Source: an uncultured Lachnospiraceae bacterium (lineage in GTDB: Bacteria > Bacillota > Clostridia > Lachnospirales > Lachnospiraceae). Taken from it: a stretch of DNA of 64,000 bases. Shown here in pieces: positions 16,192 to 25,499 of the stretch; the stretch's first letter is position 1, and every line of letters begins with the position of its first letter. The notes under the pieces are model-generated. The model was given only the letters and a program-made list of their open reading frames with translations. It made no database searches and was not told where the DNA came from. The DNA lies in NCBI GenBank assembly GCA_910583835.1, contig CAJTYM010000005.1, positions 1 through 64,000 of the forward strand, in the 5' to 3' direction. A program made the position numbers and the translations under genes.

Positions 16192-18492
16192 TTATTCCGC
16201 CAGGTAAATATTTACCTTCTGCATGATGGCGGCCGCGCCCTCCTCAGGGCTCAGTTCTCCTTTCAGTACCTTTTCCCCTTGCTCTACAACTGCTTCCTTA
16301 ATCACGTCATCCTGCAGAGACGGCGTCTTCAGCGATTCCACAAGTCCTGTCATCTTCGCAATCTCCTCTTCAGGTGTCGGCTCCATGGCATAATCAAGCC
16401 TTTCCTCCATACCAAGGCCGGCAACGCCGACAATACCTCCCAGCCCTTCATACTCATGTCCGTCTATCACGCTGCGGAACGATTCTTTTTCCACCGGAAA
16501 GCCGCCAAATTGCGAAATCTTCTGTGCCTCCTGGGAGAACAGGTATTTGACAAACTCCTCCGCCATCTCCGGCTGTGCGCTCTTACTGCTGATGCCCAGC
16601 ACCATTGTGGGGACAAATACATGGTCCGCCTGCCCCGGCATCAGATCCATCTTGCCGTCTTTCAGTTTCTTATCTACCGCCTGCTGCATTCCGTAATCCA
16701 TATCCCTACACAGCCCGAAGTTCGTATTGATTTTTTCAAATGCCAGTTCCAGCTCTCCACGAGAAAGATATATATCCCCCACCTCTTCCGTACCGGCCCC
16801 TTCCATTGTCATAGACATCCCTACAGTCTCACCTTCCCGGCTGCTGTCATACTCACCGTAAGCATTTTTGAGTTTGGTAAGGAATTCCGTAATCTTTGAT
16901 TCATCTAAGGTCTTATCTTCTTTCTGCCAAGCTGCGCCGCAGGTATACCAGAATTTTTCTACCACCGTCCCCGGCAGCATATTCACCATGGTATCTTTGC
17001 GTTCCGTAAAGGCGTCAAAATCTTCTCCCGGCGAATAGTAGGCGCTGTCGGCATGAATCATCGGAATCATAAACCTTGCCGGCGCTGCGCATATCTGCCC
17101 CTGCGCATCCTGGTAAACATTGAGGATATTCTCAAAATAACTGCCGCCGCTCTCTTTCAGCAATGCGCTCAAATCTTTCAGTATGCCTTTCTCTATATAT
17201 GTCTCCACCGGCATTCCGTCCAAAAGCAGCACATCCGGCCCATTGCCTGCCATAATTTCCGTTGCCATCGTCTTTAAGGCATCGGAAACATTTATGCCAT
17301 TACCCTCAGAGAGCACCGCCTGGTAATTGACATACACATCGGTATGCTCTTTCTGGAAACGGCTGATAGACTGGCGAATCTCCTTGTTGTCGTAGAGCGA
17401 ATACATTTTCAGTTCCTTATCCGGTTTCGCCGGCGTGTCCGCAGAATAGGTATACTTCAGCACACAGATTCCGGTCGCGGAGGAAGCATTCGTATCATTG
17501 GCAGCCACCAGCAGATTCTGCTCATCTATCATCGCCAAGGCAATGGGATAGAAAGCCGGCGCTCCCAGAGAGTTCATATTCCCATCTATCAGCTGCTCCA
17601 TCACGCTCCCGCCAAACTTATAATGGTACAGGCCGCCCCCGGAAAGGCAATAGATGCTCTCCCCGCCATCCAGCGTATCGACTGCATGGAATAGGCCGTT
17701 TTCCGAACCGCCTTTGCTTAGGGCCTCCTCGGAATCTTTCTGTTCCCCAGTCTGCAAATCGTAGCAGAGCACCTGCGTTTCATCTTGCGCAATCAAGGTA
17801 TTTCCCACGGCATATAGCTGGAACACACTCACGTCTGAATCAAGTTCATAAGTATATTTCACGCTGCTGTCCGAGACATTTATCTGATAGGCAGTCCCCG
17901 CTCCGTCCTTCAGCACAATCCATTCATTGCTCGGAAACAGCAAATCCGTGGTGATATTCAGCGACTCTCCTTCCTTCGGAAGTTCAAAGGACATCTTATC
18001 TGCCTTCCCTTCCTTATCCATCAGATAAAGAACTGGATGGACGCCAGAAGATGTATCTTCATTGAATGCACATACTACCTGCCCGCCAGGGGAGATGGCA
18101 GCATAATCCATCCAGCCCTTTTCAGGGTTTTGCATTTCTTCCGGCAAATCATATACGCTTTGCCAGGTCTTCCCACCGTCTGACGAATCCCAGACGCCGG
18201 AATTCCCATTATCTCCATTCGTGCCGATGATGCGCAGGCTGCCATCCTCCAGCTTTTTCATATCATAAATATTGCCAAATACCACGCCTGTGTCCAATTC
18301 CTCTTCCAGGAAACGCCCCATCGCCTGTTCCCCGGCAGACTCTGTGCCATTTCCCTGACCGTCTTCTCCGCCGGCACCAGCATCCTTGCCAGTTCCGTCT
18401 TTGCTGCCTGTGCTGCAGCCAGTAAGGCTGGCACAGATTAATATTGCTGCCAGCAGCGTTCCTAACACTCGTCTCCATTTTCTATCTTTCAT
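16192..18492 (-). CDS. Lipoprotein fusing a propeller-like domain to an extracellular solute-binding domain (copy 1)
   Basis: A 766-aa lipoprotein with signal peptide and lipobox LTGC. Residues about 60-400 contain strand-rich repeats and one clear Asp-box, SSDGGKTW, typical of BNR/sialidase-like propellers. From about residue 400 (ELKMYSLYDNKEIRQSISRF) the sequence follows sugar-type solute-binding proteins to the end. Copies 2 and 3 have the same layout. This copy sits directly upstream of the two permeases and has its own two-component-type promoter, so it probably feeds them. The propeller may bind a polymer or another envelope component. The two parts are well supported; the ligand is unknown. 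Confidence 0.78.
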   Translation of the reverse strand: MKDRKWRRVLGTLLAAILICASLTGCSTGSKDGTGKDAGAGGEDGQGNGTESAGEQAMGRFLEEELDTGVVFGNIYDMKKLEDGSLRIIGTNGDNGNSGVWDSSDGGKTWQSVYDLPEEMQNPEKGWMDYAAISPGGQVVCAFNEDTSSGVHPVLYLMDKEGKADKMSFELPKEGESLNITTDLLFPSNEWIVLKDGAGTAYQINVSDSSVKYTYELDSDVSVFQLYAVGNTLIAQDETQVLCYDLQTGEQKDSEEALSKGGSENGLFHAVDTLDGGESIYCLSGGGLYHYKFGGSVMEQLIDGNMNSLGAPAFYPIALAMIDEQNLLVAANDTNASSATGICVLKYTYSADTPAKPDKELKMYSLYDNKEIRQSISRFQKEHTDVYVNYQAVLSEGNGINVSDALKTMATEIMAGNGPDVLLLDGMPVETYIEKGILKDLSALLKESGGSYFENILNVYQDAQGQICAAPARFMIPMIHADSAYYSPGEDFDAFTERKDTMVNMLPGTVVEKFWYTCGAAWQKEDKTLDESKITEFLTKLKNAYGEYDSSREGETVGMSMTMEGAGTEEVGDIYLSRGELELAFEKINTNFGLCRDMDYGMQQAVDKKLKDGKMDLMPGQADHVFVPTMVLGISSKSAQPEMAEEFVKYLFSQEAQKISQFGGFPVEKESFRSVIDGHEYEGLGGIVGVAGLGMEERLDYAMEPTPEEEIAKMTGLVESLKTPSLQDDVIKEAVVEQGEKVLKGELSPEEGAAAIMQKVNIYLAE

Positions 18493-18519
18493 ATTGTGTC
18501 CTCCTTTATTATTTGTAAG

Positions 18520-18558
18520 CTAGTACAACAGATATTAAGTTCTTTAATGTTGTACTAG
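18520..18558. promoter_or_regulatory. 5'-terminal stem-loop of the copy-1 lipoprotein mRNA
   Basis: CTAGTACAACA (18520-18530) and TGTTGTACTAG (18548-18558) form an 11-bp inverted repeat around a 17-nt loop. Given the -10 at 18563-18568, transcription should start at or beside the outer end of this stem. It may protect the transcript or serve as a binding site. Confidence 0.55.
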
Positions 18559-18562
18559 AAAT

Positions 18563-18595
18563 ACGATAACACAAGATTCTCTAACCCCTCTCTAA
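18563..18595 (-). promoter_or_regulatory. Two-component-type promoter of lipoprotein copy 1
   Basis: Read on the minus strand: TTAGAGA (18589-18595), 4 bp, TTAGAGA (18578-18584), 9 bp, -10 TATCGT (18563-18568). The same layout and spacing occur at 23363-23395 and 23411-23443. The 11-bp period of the repeats fits an OmpR-family response regulator dimer. Confidence 0.75.
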
Positions 18596-18610
18596 TTTTT
18601 TGATAAATTT

Positions 18611-18628
18611 TTAGAGATTAAATAGAGA
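18611..18628 (+). promoter_or_regulatory. Orphan, degenerate divergent response-regulator box
   Basis: TTAGAGA-TTAA-ATAGAGA points away from copy 1. It is equivalent to the box that drives the response regulator at 23411-23428, but the second half has one mismatch, no -10 lies 9 bp downstream and no plus-strand gene follows. It looks like a relic of a duplicated divergent promoter. Confidence 0.55.
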
Positions 18629-18683
18629 CGGCTAAGGGCATATGCTGTAACAGACGTTCCCTAAACGCACATTAACTGTACAG

Positions 18684-20993
18684 CTACTCTACCAGGTAGA
18701 TATTTACCTTCTGTATGATGGCAGCCGCGCCCTCCTCAGGGCTTTGCTCTCCCTTAAGTACCTTTTCCCCTTGTTCTGCAACTACTTCCTTAATTACGTC
18801 ATCCTGCAAAGCCGGAGTCGTCAGCGATTCCACAAGTTCCGTCATCCTTATTACTTCCTCTTCCGGCGTAGGCTTATGGGTATACTTGTATTCTCTTCCA
18901 TTAGAATCCGAAAAACCACCACCCTGTTCCCTATCCGGGTCTCCATACTGATGTCCATCTATCGCACTGCGGAAGGATTCTTTCTCCACCGGAAAACCTC
19001 CGTATTGCAAAATCTGCTGTGCCTCCTGGGAAAACAGGTATTTCACAAACACTTCCGCCAGTTCCGGCTGTGCGCTCCTGCTGCTGATGCCCAGCACCAT
19101 TGCGGGGACAAATACATGATCCGCCTGCCCCGGCATCAAATCGACATTGCCATTTTCCAGAGCTTCATTTACCATCTCCTGTATCCCATAATACAGTTCA
19201 CCGTATAAGCCGAAATTCGTGTTCCAGTCTCCAGATACCAGCTTAATGTTTCCTGCAAAAAAACTATTATTCGTCAGCTCTACTATGCCGCCTCCTTCCA
19301 GCGACATGGCCATGCCGTTATTACTTTCTACGTTAGGGTCATATTCGCCGTATGCATTTTTCAGCTTGGTCAGGAATTCTGTAATCTTTGATTCGTCCAA
19401 AGTCTTGTCTTCCTTCTGCCATGCCGCGCCGCAGGTATACCAAAATTTTTCCACCACCATCTTCGGATCCATATTCACCATGGTATCTTTGCGCTCCATA
19501 AATGCATTAAAATCTTCACCTGGCTCAAAGTATTTGCTGCCAGCCTGAATCATGGGTATCCAAAACCTTGCCGGAACTGCGCACATCTGCCCCTGCGCAT
19601 CCTGATAGACATTGAAAATATTATCAAAACAACTGCCGCCGCTCTCTTTGAGCAGTGCGCTCAAATCTTTGAGGACGCCTTTCTCTATATACGTCTCCAC
19701 CGGCATTCCGTCTAAAATCAGCACATCCGGTCCATTGCCTGCCATAATTTCAGTTACCAGTGCCTTTAAGACATCGGAAACATTCATTCCATTATCCTCA
19801 GAGAGCGCCACCTGATAACTGACCTGCACATCGGTATGCTCTTTCCGGAAACGGCTGATGGATTGGCGGATTTCCGCATTGCCATAAAGGGAATACACCT
19901 TCAGTTCCTTGTCCGATTTTATAGACGTGTCCGCAGAATACGTGTACTTTAACACGCAGACTCCACTCCCGGAGGATGCATCTGCAGCTTCCGCTGCCAC
20001 CAAAAGATTCTGCTCATCAATCATCGCCAGGGTAACAGGGGTAAACGAGGACGTTCCCAGAGAACACATATCCCCATCTATCAGCTGTTCCATCACGCTT
20101 CCGCCAAATTTATAATGATAGAGCCCTCCTTTTGAAAGGCAATAGATACTCTCTCCGCCATCCAGTGTATCGACTGCACTGAAGAAAACGCTTCCCATAT
20201 CGCTTTGCTCCATAACTTCCTCGGAAGCTTTCTGTTCCCCAGTCTGCATATCATAGCGAAGAACCTGTGTTCCATCCTGCGCAAGCAAGGTATCTCCCAC
20301 AGTATACATCGGGAACGCAGCCCTCATACCGCCCACATTAAAATCATATGTATATTTCACGCTGCTGTCCGAGACATTTATCTGATAAACTTTTCCATAA
20401 ATGTCCTGCAGCACAACCCAATCATCTCCCGGAAACTGCAAATCAAAAACAACATTCCCCAACGCTGCGTCAGACTCTTCCCCTTCTGCTTTGGGAAGTT
20501 CAAAGGTCATCTTATCTGCCTTTCCTTCCTTATCCACAAGGTAGAGGACCGAACGGACACTGCTGCCTCCAGATACCATTTCACTGCACGCGCACACCAC
20601 CTGCCCAGTGGGAGATAACGCGGCATTGTCCAGCCAGCCGGCTGAACCTTGCACTTCCGTCGGCAATTGATATACGCTCTTCCAGGTTTTCCCAGCGTCT
20701 GCCGACTCCCAGACGCCAGAATTTTTATTCTCCTCATCCTCACCGACAATGCGCAGGCTGCCATCCTCCATTTTTTTCATGTCATAAATCCTGCTGAATA
20801 CAACTCCTGTATCCAATTCCTCTTCCAGGAAACGCCCCTTTGCCTGTTCCCCAGCAGACGGCGTGCCATTTCCCTGATTATCTTTGCCGCTATCCTTATC
20901 TGTTGCTCCTTTGCTGCAGCCGGCAAGACTTGCACAAATCAATAATGCCGCCAGCAGCGTCCCTATCACTCGTCTCCATTTTCTATCCTTCAT
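18684..20993 (-). CDS. Lipoprotein fusing a propeller-like domain to an extracellular solute-binding domain (copy 2)
   Basis: A 769-aa paralogue with lipobox LAGC, an Asp-box-like SADAGKTW near residue 95, and a solute-binding domain from about residue 390 (ELKVYSLYGNAEIRQSISRF). It lies 57 bp behind copy 3 and has no recognisable promoter of its own, so it is probably cotranscribed with copy 3. The solute-binding half is closest to copy 1 (shared KFWYTCGAAWQKEDKTLDES). The region around residues 590-700 differs between copies, which suggests different substrates. Confidence 0.78.
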   Translation of the reverse strand: MKDRKWRRVIGTLLAALLICASLAGCSKGATDKDSGKDNQGNGTPSAGEQAKGRFLEEELDTGVVFSRIYDMKKMEDGSLRIVGEDEENKNSGVWESADAGKTWKSVYQLPTEVQGSAGWLDNAALSPTGQVVCACSEMVSGGSSVRSVLYLVDKEGKADKMTFELPKAEGEESDAALGNVVFDLQFPGDDWVVLQDIYGKVYQINVSDSSVKYTYDFNVGGMRAAFPMYTVGDTLLAQDGTQVLRYDMQTGEQKASEEVMEQSDMGSVFFSAVDTLDGGESIYCLSKGGLYHYKFGGSVMEQLIDGDMCSLGTSSFTPVTLAMIDEQNLLVAAEAADASSGSGVCVLKYTYSADTSIKSDKELKVYSLYGNAEIRQSISRFRKEHTDVQVSYQVALSEDNGMNVSDVLKALVTEIMAGNGPDVLILDGMPVETYIEKGVLKDLSALLKESGGSCFDNIFNVYQDAQGQMCAVPARFWIPMIQAGSKYFEPGEDFNAFMERKDTMVNMDPKMVVEKFWYTCGAAWQKEDKTLDESKITEFLTKLKNAYGEYDPNVESNNGMAMSLEGGGIVELTNNSFFAGNIKLVSGDWNTNFGLYGELYYGIQEMVNEALENGNVDLMPGQADHVFVPAMVLGISSRSAQPELAEVFVKYLFSQEAQQILQYGGFPVEKESFRSAIDGHQYGDPDREQGGGFSDSNGREYKYTHKPTPEEEVIRMTELVESLTTPALQDDVIKEVVAEQGEKVLKGEQSPEEGAAAIIQKVNIYLVE

Positions 20994-21050
20994 ATTTGTC
21001 CTCCTTCCATGTCCAGAAATACATTAATTCCCGGTCCATACACGCCGCGG

Positions 21051-23321
21051 CTACTCCGCCAGGTAAATGTTTACTTTCTGCATAATGGCAGCCGCGCCCT
21101 CCTCAGGGCTCAGTTCTCCTTTCAGCACCTTTACCCCCTGTTCAGCCACAGCCTCCTTAATCACATCATCCTGCAAAGATGGGGTCGTCAGCGATTCCAC
21201 AAGCTCCGTCATCTTCGTAATTTCCTCTTCCGGGGTGGGCGCCTGGGTAAATTCAATGACATCTCCATTACTAAGATGATGGGTGTTATCAATCTGATTT
21301 TTTTCAAATTCGTGCCCATCAATTGCCATGCGAAACGCTCCTTTTTCCACCGGAAAGCCGCTTGCCTGTGTAAATATATCCTGCGCTGCATTGGGACTGA
21401 GCATGTATCTGGCAAATTCCTCCGCCAGCTCAGGCTGTGTGCTCTTGCTGCTGATTCCCAGCGCCATGAAGGGGACAAATACATGGTCTGCCTGCCCCGG
21501 CATTAAATCGATGCAGCCATCTGTCACTTTCTCATTGATTGCCCCCTCTAATCCAAAGTTCCTATGTCCGCACAAGCCGAAATTCGTGTTCCAATTCCCT
21601 TGTATCAGTTCAAAATCTCCGGCGTACAGGAGCAGCGCATCCAGCGGCTCTCGGTCGTAGTCATACTCCTCTATGTTGCTGTCATACTCACCGTATCCAT
21701 TTTTCAGCTTGACCAGAAATTCTGTGACCTTTGTCTCATCCAACGTGCCGTCTTCCTTCTGCCAGGCTGCGCCGCAGGTATACCAGAACTTTGATACCAC
21801 ATTTGCCGGCCGCATATTGGCCATCGTATCCTTACGTTCCATGAAATCATTAAAACCTTCCCCTGGCGTATAATACTTACTGCCGGCCTGAATCATTGGA
21901 ACCAAAAACCTTGAGGGAACTGCGCACAACTGCCCCTGTTCATCCTGATATGCATTGATGATATTCTCAAAATAACTGCCCCCGGTCTCTTTTAACAGCG
22001 TACTCAAATCTCTCAGCACGCCTTTTTCAATATACGTCTGTACTGGCATACCGTCTAACAGCAGTACATCCGGTCCATTGCCTGCCATGATTTCCGTCGT
22101 CAATGTCTTTAAGGCATCGGAAACCGTCATTCCGTTGTCCTCCGAAAGCGCCACCTGGTAATTCACATGCACATCCGAATGCTCTTTGCGGAAACGGTTG
22201 ATAATCTCACGAATCGTCTCATCGTCATAGAGGGAATACAGTTTCAGTTCCTTATTCGGTTTAACCGGAGCGTCCGCAGAATATGTGTACTTATATAACA
22301 CCATTCCTTCCGTACCAGAATCCCCACCGGCAGCTACCACGAGATTCTGTTCATCCTGCATCGCCATTGCCATAGGAAAAAAATCCGGCGTTCCCAAAGT
22401 ATTCATGCTTCCATCAATCAGCTGTTCCATTACGCTGCCGCCAAATTTATAATGGTACAGGCCGCCCGCGGAAAGGCAGTAGATGCTCTCTCCGCCATCC
22501 AGCGTATCCATCCCCCAGAAACTGCCGCCTTTTGCTCCTCCGCTCAACGTTTCCTCCTCCTGTTTCTGCTCCCCGCTCTCCATATCGTAAATCATCACTT
22601 GGTCCCCCGACTGCGCAATCAGGGTATTGCCTATGGCAAACATCTCAAAAGGATACATGGCCGAACCTATCTCGTACTTGTGCTTCACGCTGCCATCGGC
22701 TGCATCTAACTGAAATACGGTTCCGTTGCTGTCTTGCAGCACCACCTGGCCATTTACCGGAAACTGCAGTCTATCCACCTGGTTAAGCATATCTTCTTCA
22801 TCTGCCCAGTTTTTATCGTCTTCCAATTCCGGAAGTTCAAAAGGTATCTGATTCGCCTTATCCTCCCCATCAATAAGATAAAGCAAACAATGCTCGCCAT
22901 CGGTCCCCCATTCCTCAAATGCGCAAATTGTCTGCCCATCCGGGGATAAGGCCGCGTGCTGGACAGCGCCACCTGACGATGCCTGCAATTCTTCCGGGAA
23001 ATCATATATTTTCTCTAAAGTCTTGCCACCGTCTGCCAATTCCCAGACTGCAGTGTTTACGCCAGACTGCGCAATCAGGCGAAAGCTGCCATCTTCCAGT
23101 TTCCTCATGTCAAGAACATAGTCGAACTTTCCCCCTACGCTCAGCTCTTCTTCCAGGAAACGCCCCCGCGCTGACTCTTCTTCGTTCTGACCATCTTTGC
23201 CACCTTTACTTTCATCCTCATTTTCTCCTGCGCCGCCTTTACTGCACCCAGCCAGAGCAGCGCAAATCAATACTGCTGCCAGCAACATCCCCATCACTCT
23301 TTTCCATATTCTGCATTTCAT
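21051..23321 (-). CDS. Lipoprotein fusing a propeller-like domain to an extracellular solute-binding domain (copy 3)
   Basis: A 756-aa paralogue with signal peptide and lipobox LAGC. The Asp-box is degenerate here (ELADGGKTLE: Trp replaced by Leu). The solute-binding half begins near residue 385 (ELKLYSLYDDETIREIINRF). The start at 23321 is required: the upstream in-frame ATG at 23372 would lie upstream of the predicted transcription start. It is transcribed divergently from the response regulator, and the shared gap holds both copies of the TTAGAGA box. Confidence 0.78.
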   Translation of the reverse strand: MKCRIWKRVMGMLLAAVLICAALAGCSKGGAGENEDESKGGKDGQNEEESARGRFLEEELSVGGKFDYVLDMRKLEDGSFRLIAQSGVNTAVWELADGGKTLEKIYDFPEELQASSGGAVQHAALSPDGQTICAFEEWGTDGEHCLLYLIDGEDKANQIPFELPELEDDKNWADEEDMLNQVDRLQFPVNGQVVLQDSNGTVFQLDAADGSVKHKYEIGSAMYPFEMFAIGNTLIAQSGDQVMIYDMESGEQKQEEETLSGGAKGGSFWGMDTLDGGESIYCLSAGGLYHYKFGGSVMEQLIDGSMNTLGTPDFFPMAMAMQDEQNLVVAAGGDSGTEGMVLYKYTYSADAPVKPNKELKLYSLYDDETIREIINRFRKEHSDVHVNYQVALSEDNGMTVSDALKTLTTEIMAGNGPDVLLLDGMPVQTYIEKGVLRDLSTLLKETGGSYFENIINAYQDEQGQLCAVPSRFLVPMIQAGSKYYTPGEGFNDFMERKDTMANMRPANVVSKFWYTCGAAWQKEDGTLDETKVTEFLVKLKNGYGEYDSNIEEYDYDREPLDALLLYAGDFELIQGNWNTNFGLCGHRNFGLEGAINEKVTDGCIDLMPGQADHVFVPFMALGISSKSTQPELAEEFARYMLSPNAAQDIFTQASGFPVEKGAFRMAIDGHEFEKNQIDNTHHLSNGDVIEFTQAPTPEEEITKMTELVESLTTPSLQDDVIKEAVAEQGVKVLKGELSPEEGAAAIMQKVNIYLAE

Positions 23322-23362
23322 ATTACATCCTCCTTTATCCTCCTTATATAGTCTGCAATAAC

Positions 23363-23395
23363 AGAGTAACATATGATTCTCTAACCATTCTCTAA
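23363..23395 (-). promoter_or_regulatory. Two-component-type promoter of lipoprotein copies 3 and 2
   Basis: On the minus strand: TTAGAGA (23389-23395), 4 bp, TTAGAGA (23378-23384), 9 bp, -10 TACTCT (23363-23368). The layout is identical to the other two boxes. Confidence 0.75.
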
Positions 23396-23410
23396 ATCCC
23401 TTATAATTTT

Positions 23411-23443
23411 TTAGAGATTAATTAGAGATAACTATGGTAAAAT
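23411..23443 (+). promoter_or_regulatory. Autoregulated promoter of the response regulator
   Basis: TTAGAGA (23411-23417), 4 bp, TTAGAGA (23422-23428), 9 bp, -10 TAAAAT (23438-23443). There is no -35 consensus, as expected when an activator replaces it. Confidence 0.75.
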
Positions 23444-23474
23444 AAATAATATTATTAAAGAAAGGTTTTTTAAG

Positions 23475-24155
23475 ATGCGAATTCTGATTGTTGAAGATGA
23501 TAAATCCCTTGCTGAGACGCTCCGCTTCCAGTTAGAGCGCAATCATTTTGAGACAGACGTGTGCCACGATGGCGAAGAGGGGCTGCATTATATTGAACAG
23601 CAGGCCCATGATTTAATTCTCCTTGACCGTATGCTTCCCGGACTAGACGGCATTTCCGTGTTAAAAATCACGCGGGAGAAAAATATTTCCACACCCATTA
23701 TCTTTGTCACCGCCTTAGGAGCCCTCAATGACAAGATTACCGGGCTTGACTGCGGTGCGGATGATTACCTGGTAAAACCGTTTGATTTCGAGGAGCTTCT
23801 GGCGCGGATACGCTGTATCTTAAGGCGCCCATCCAAATGGGAGGGCAGCAAGCCTATCGAATACGGCGACCTCTCTTATGATACAGAACAGAAAAAACTG
23901 TACTGCAAAGACCTCTCCTGCTCCCTCTCCGCCAGGGAGGGCGATTTGCTGGAATTCTTTCTGCGCAATCCCCGGCAGACAATTCCCAGGACATCCATAC
24001 TCTCAAAAGTCTGGGGAATCGATGCGGAAGTGGAAGAAGGAAATTTAGACAATTACATTTATTTTATCCGCCGGCGCCTACGGAGCGTGGAAAGTTCCGT
24101 GCAACTGAAAACCATCCGCGGCGTTGGTTACCAGCTGGAGGTACCGCATGTTTAA
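23475..24155 (+). CDS. OmpR-family response regulator
   Basis: A 226-aa regulator with a receiver domain (acidic pair E7-D8-D9, phosphoacceptor D51, K near 102 in LVKPFDFEELL) and a C-terminal winged helix (NLDNYIYFIRRRLR and TIRGVGYQLE). It is transcribed divergently from lipoprotein copy 3. Tandem TTAGAGA boxes lie at its own promoter and at both lipoprotein promoters, so it most likely activates all three. The histidine kinase start codon overlaps its last codons. Confidence 0.93.
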   Translation: MRILIVEDDKSLAETLRFQLERNHFETDVCHDGEEGLHYIEQQAHDLILLDRMLPGLDGISVLKITREKNISTPIIFVTALGALNDKITGLDCGADDYLVKPFDFEELLARIRCILRRPSKWEGSKPIEYGDLSYDTEQKKLYCKDLSCSLSAREGDLLEFFLRNPRQTIPRTSILSKVWGIDAEVEEGNLDNYIYFIRRRLRSVESSVQLKTIRGVGYQLEVPHV

Positions 24156-25431
24156 AAAACTCCATATCCGCCTTACGCTCTTATGTACCCTGGTAAGCGG
24201 ATTTATCCTGGTTTTTATGTCGTTTATCTGCCTTTCTTTTCAGGAAGCAGAATCCAGGGAACGTTATTTTTCAGATTTTCAGGTAAATGTCAACATGCTG
24301 ATCAGTTATCTGGAAAGCCAATCCGTCATCTCCCATAACTGGCTCTCGCAGTTCCATTCAGATACCCATTTCGAGATGGATATCCGCGATAACGGCGAGA
24401 CATTGGCTTTCGGAAACCTCAAGCCCTCCTCCAAAGAGTCCGTCTTTGAGCTGGTCCGCGAGACGGCGCGCAGCGAACACCGCATCGGCGAGGAATCCTT
24501 TACCCCACAGTCCCTGCTCTCAGCACATGCCGAATTTGAATTTACCAATGATGGCAGCCCCTACTACGCTTCCGTCATACTGATTCCTAAGAACGGAGGG
24601 ATATTGAACATTGCCATCCTTCACAATTTAAATAATCTGCAGGACAGTCTTGCCATGCAGCGGATTTTTTTTGCCGGGGCAGATATTGCCGGCATGTTAT
24701 TTCTTGCTGTTTTTTTCTGGTTCTTTACCTGGCGTATGATTCTGCCCCTGATAGAAAGCCGCAGGAAGCAGACGGAATTTATCGCTTCCGCCTCCCACGA
24801 GCTGCGCTCTCCGCTGACGGTCATGCTGTCCTGCCTTTCCGCCATGAAAAATGCTTCCCCGGAGGATTCCGAGCGATTCTCTGCTACGATTTCCCAGGAA
24901 GGGAAACGCATGAGCCGTTTGATTGACGATATGCTGACACTCTCCAGCACCGACAATTCACGCCTTGACCTCCACAAAACCGCCGTGGAACTGGATACGT
25001 TGCTGTTGTCTGCCTATGAGAAATTTGAATCTCTGGCAAGGGAAAAAAACATTTCCTTTCAGATTACTTTGCCGGATAACTCGATTGCCTGTTGCCAGTG
25101 CGATAAGGAACGCATCGAACAGGTATTGTCAATCTTAATCGACAATGCCCTGAGTTACACGCCTGGGGGCGGCAAAATACACCTTTCCCTGCAGACCGTT
25201 TCCGATAAGCTTTCCATCCGCATCGCCGACAATGGACCCGGCATTGCGGATACCGAAAAAGAAGCGGTATTCGACCGCTTCTACCGATGTGACAAATCAC
25301 ATAAAGACAAGAACCATTTCGGGCTCGGCTTATGCATTGCCCGGGAAATCATCAATATGCACAGGGGCAAATTATGGGTGGAGGATACTCCCGGGGGAGG
25401 GGCTACTTTCGTGATAATGATGCGGCAGTGA
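24148..25431 (+). CDS. Sensor histidine kinase
   Basis: A 427-aa kinase with a helix near residues 8-30, an extracytoplasmic sensor of about 140 residues, and a second helix near 172-196. The HisKA motif is SASHELRSPL, with H217 as phosphoacceptor. The HATPase has an N-box (QVLSILIDNALSY), DNGPGI and FGLGLCIAREI. The start at 24148 has GGAGG seven bases upstream and overlaps the regulator by 8 bp. There is no clear HAMP domain. Its signal may be linked to the lipoproteins it probably controls. Confidence 0.92.
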   Translation: MFKKLHIRLTLLCTLVSGFILVFMSFICLSFQEAESRERYFSDFQVNVNMLISYLESQSVISHNWLSQFHSDTHFEMDIRDNGETLAFGNLKPSSKESVFELVRETARSEHRIGEESFTPQSLLSAHAEFEFTNDGSPYYASVILIPKNGGILNIAILHNLNNLQDSLAMQRIFFAGADIAGMLFLAVFFWFFTWRMILPLIESRRKQTEFIASASHELRSPLTVMLSCLSAMKNASPEDSERFSATISQEGKRMSRLIDDMLTLSSTDNSRLDLHKTAVELDTLLLSAYEKFESLAREKNISFQITLPDNSIACCQCDKERIEQVLSILIDNALSYTPGGGKIHLSLQTVSDKLSIRIADNGPGIADTEKEAVFDRFYRCDKSHKDKNHFGLGLCIAREIINMHRGKLWVEDTPGGGATFVIMMRQ

Positions 25432-25499
25432 CAGGAAAATTTCATAGCATGATTATACTATTAGCATAACTTTATTCCTATTACACGTAAAGCGTTTCC

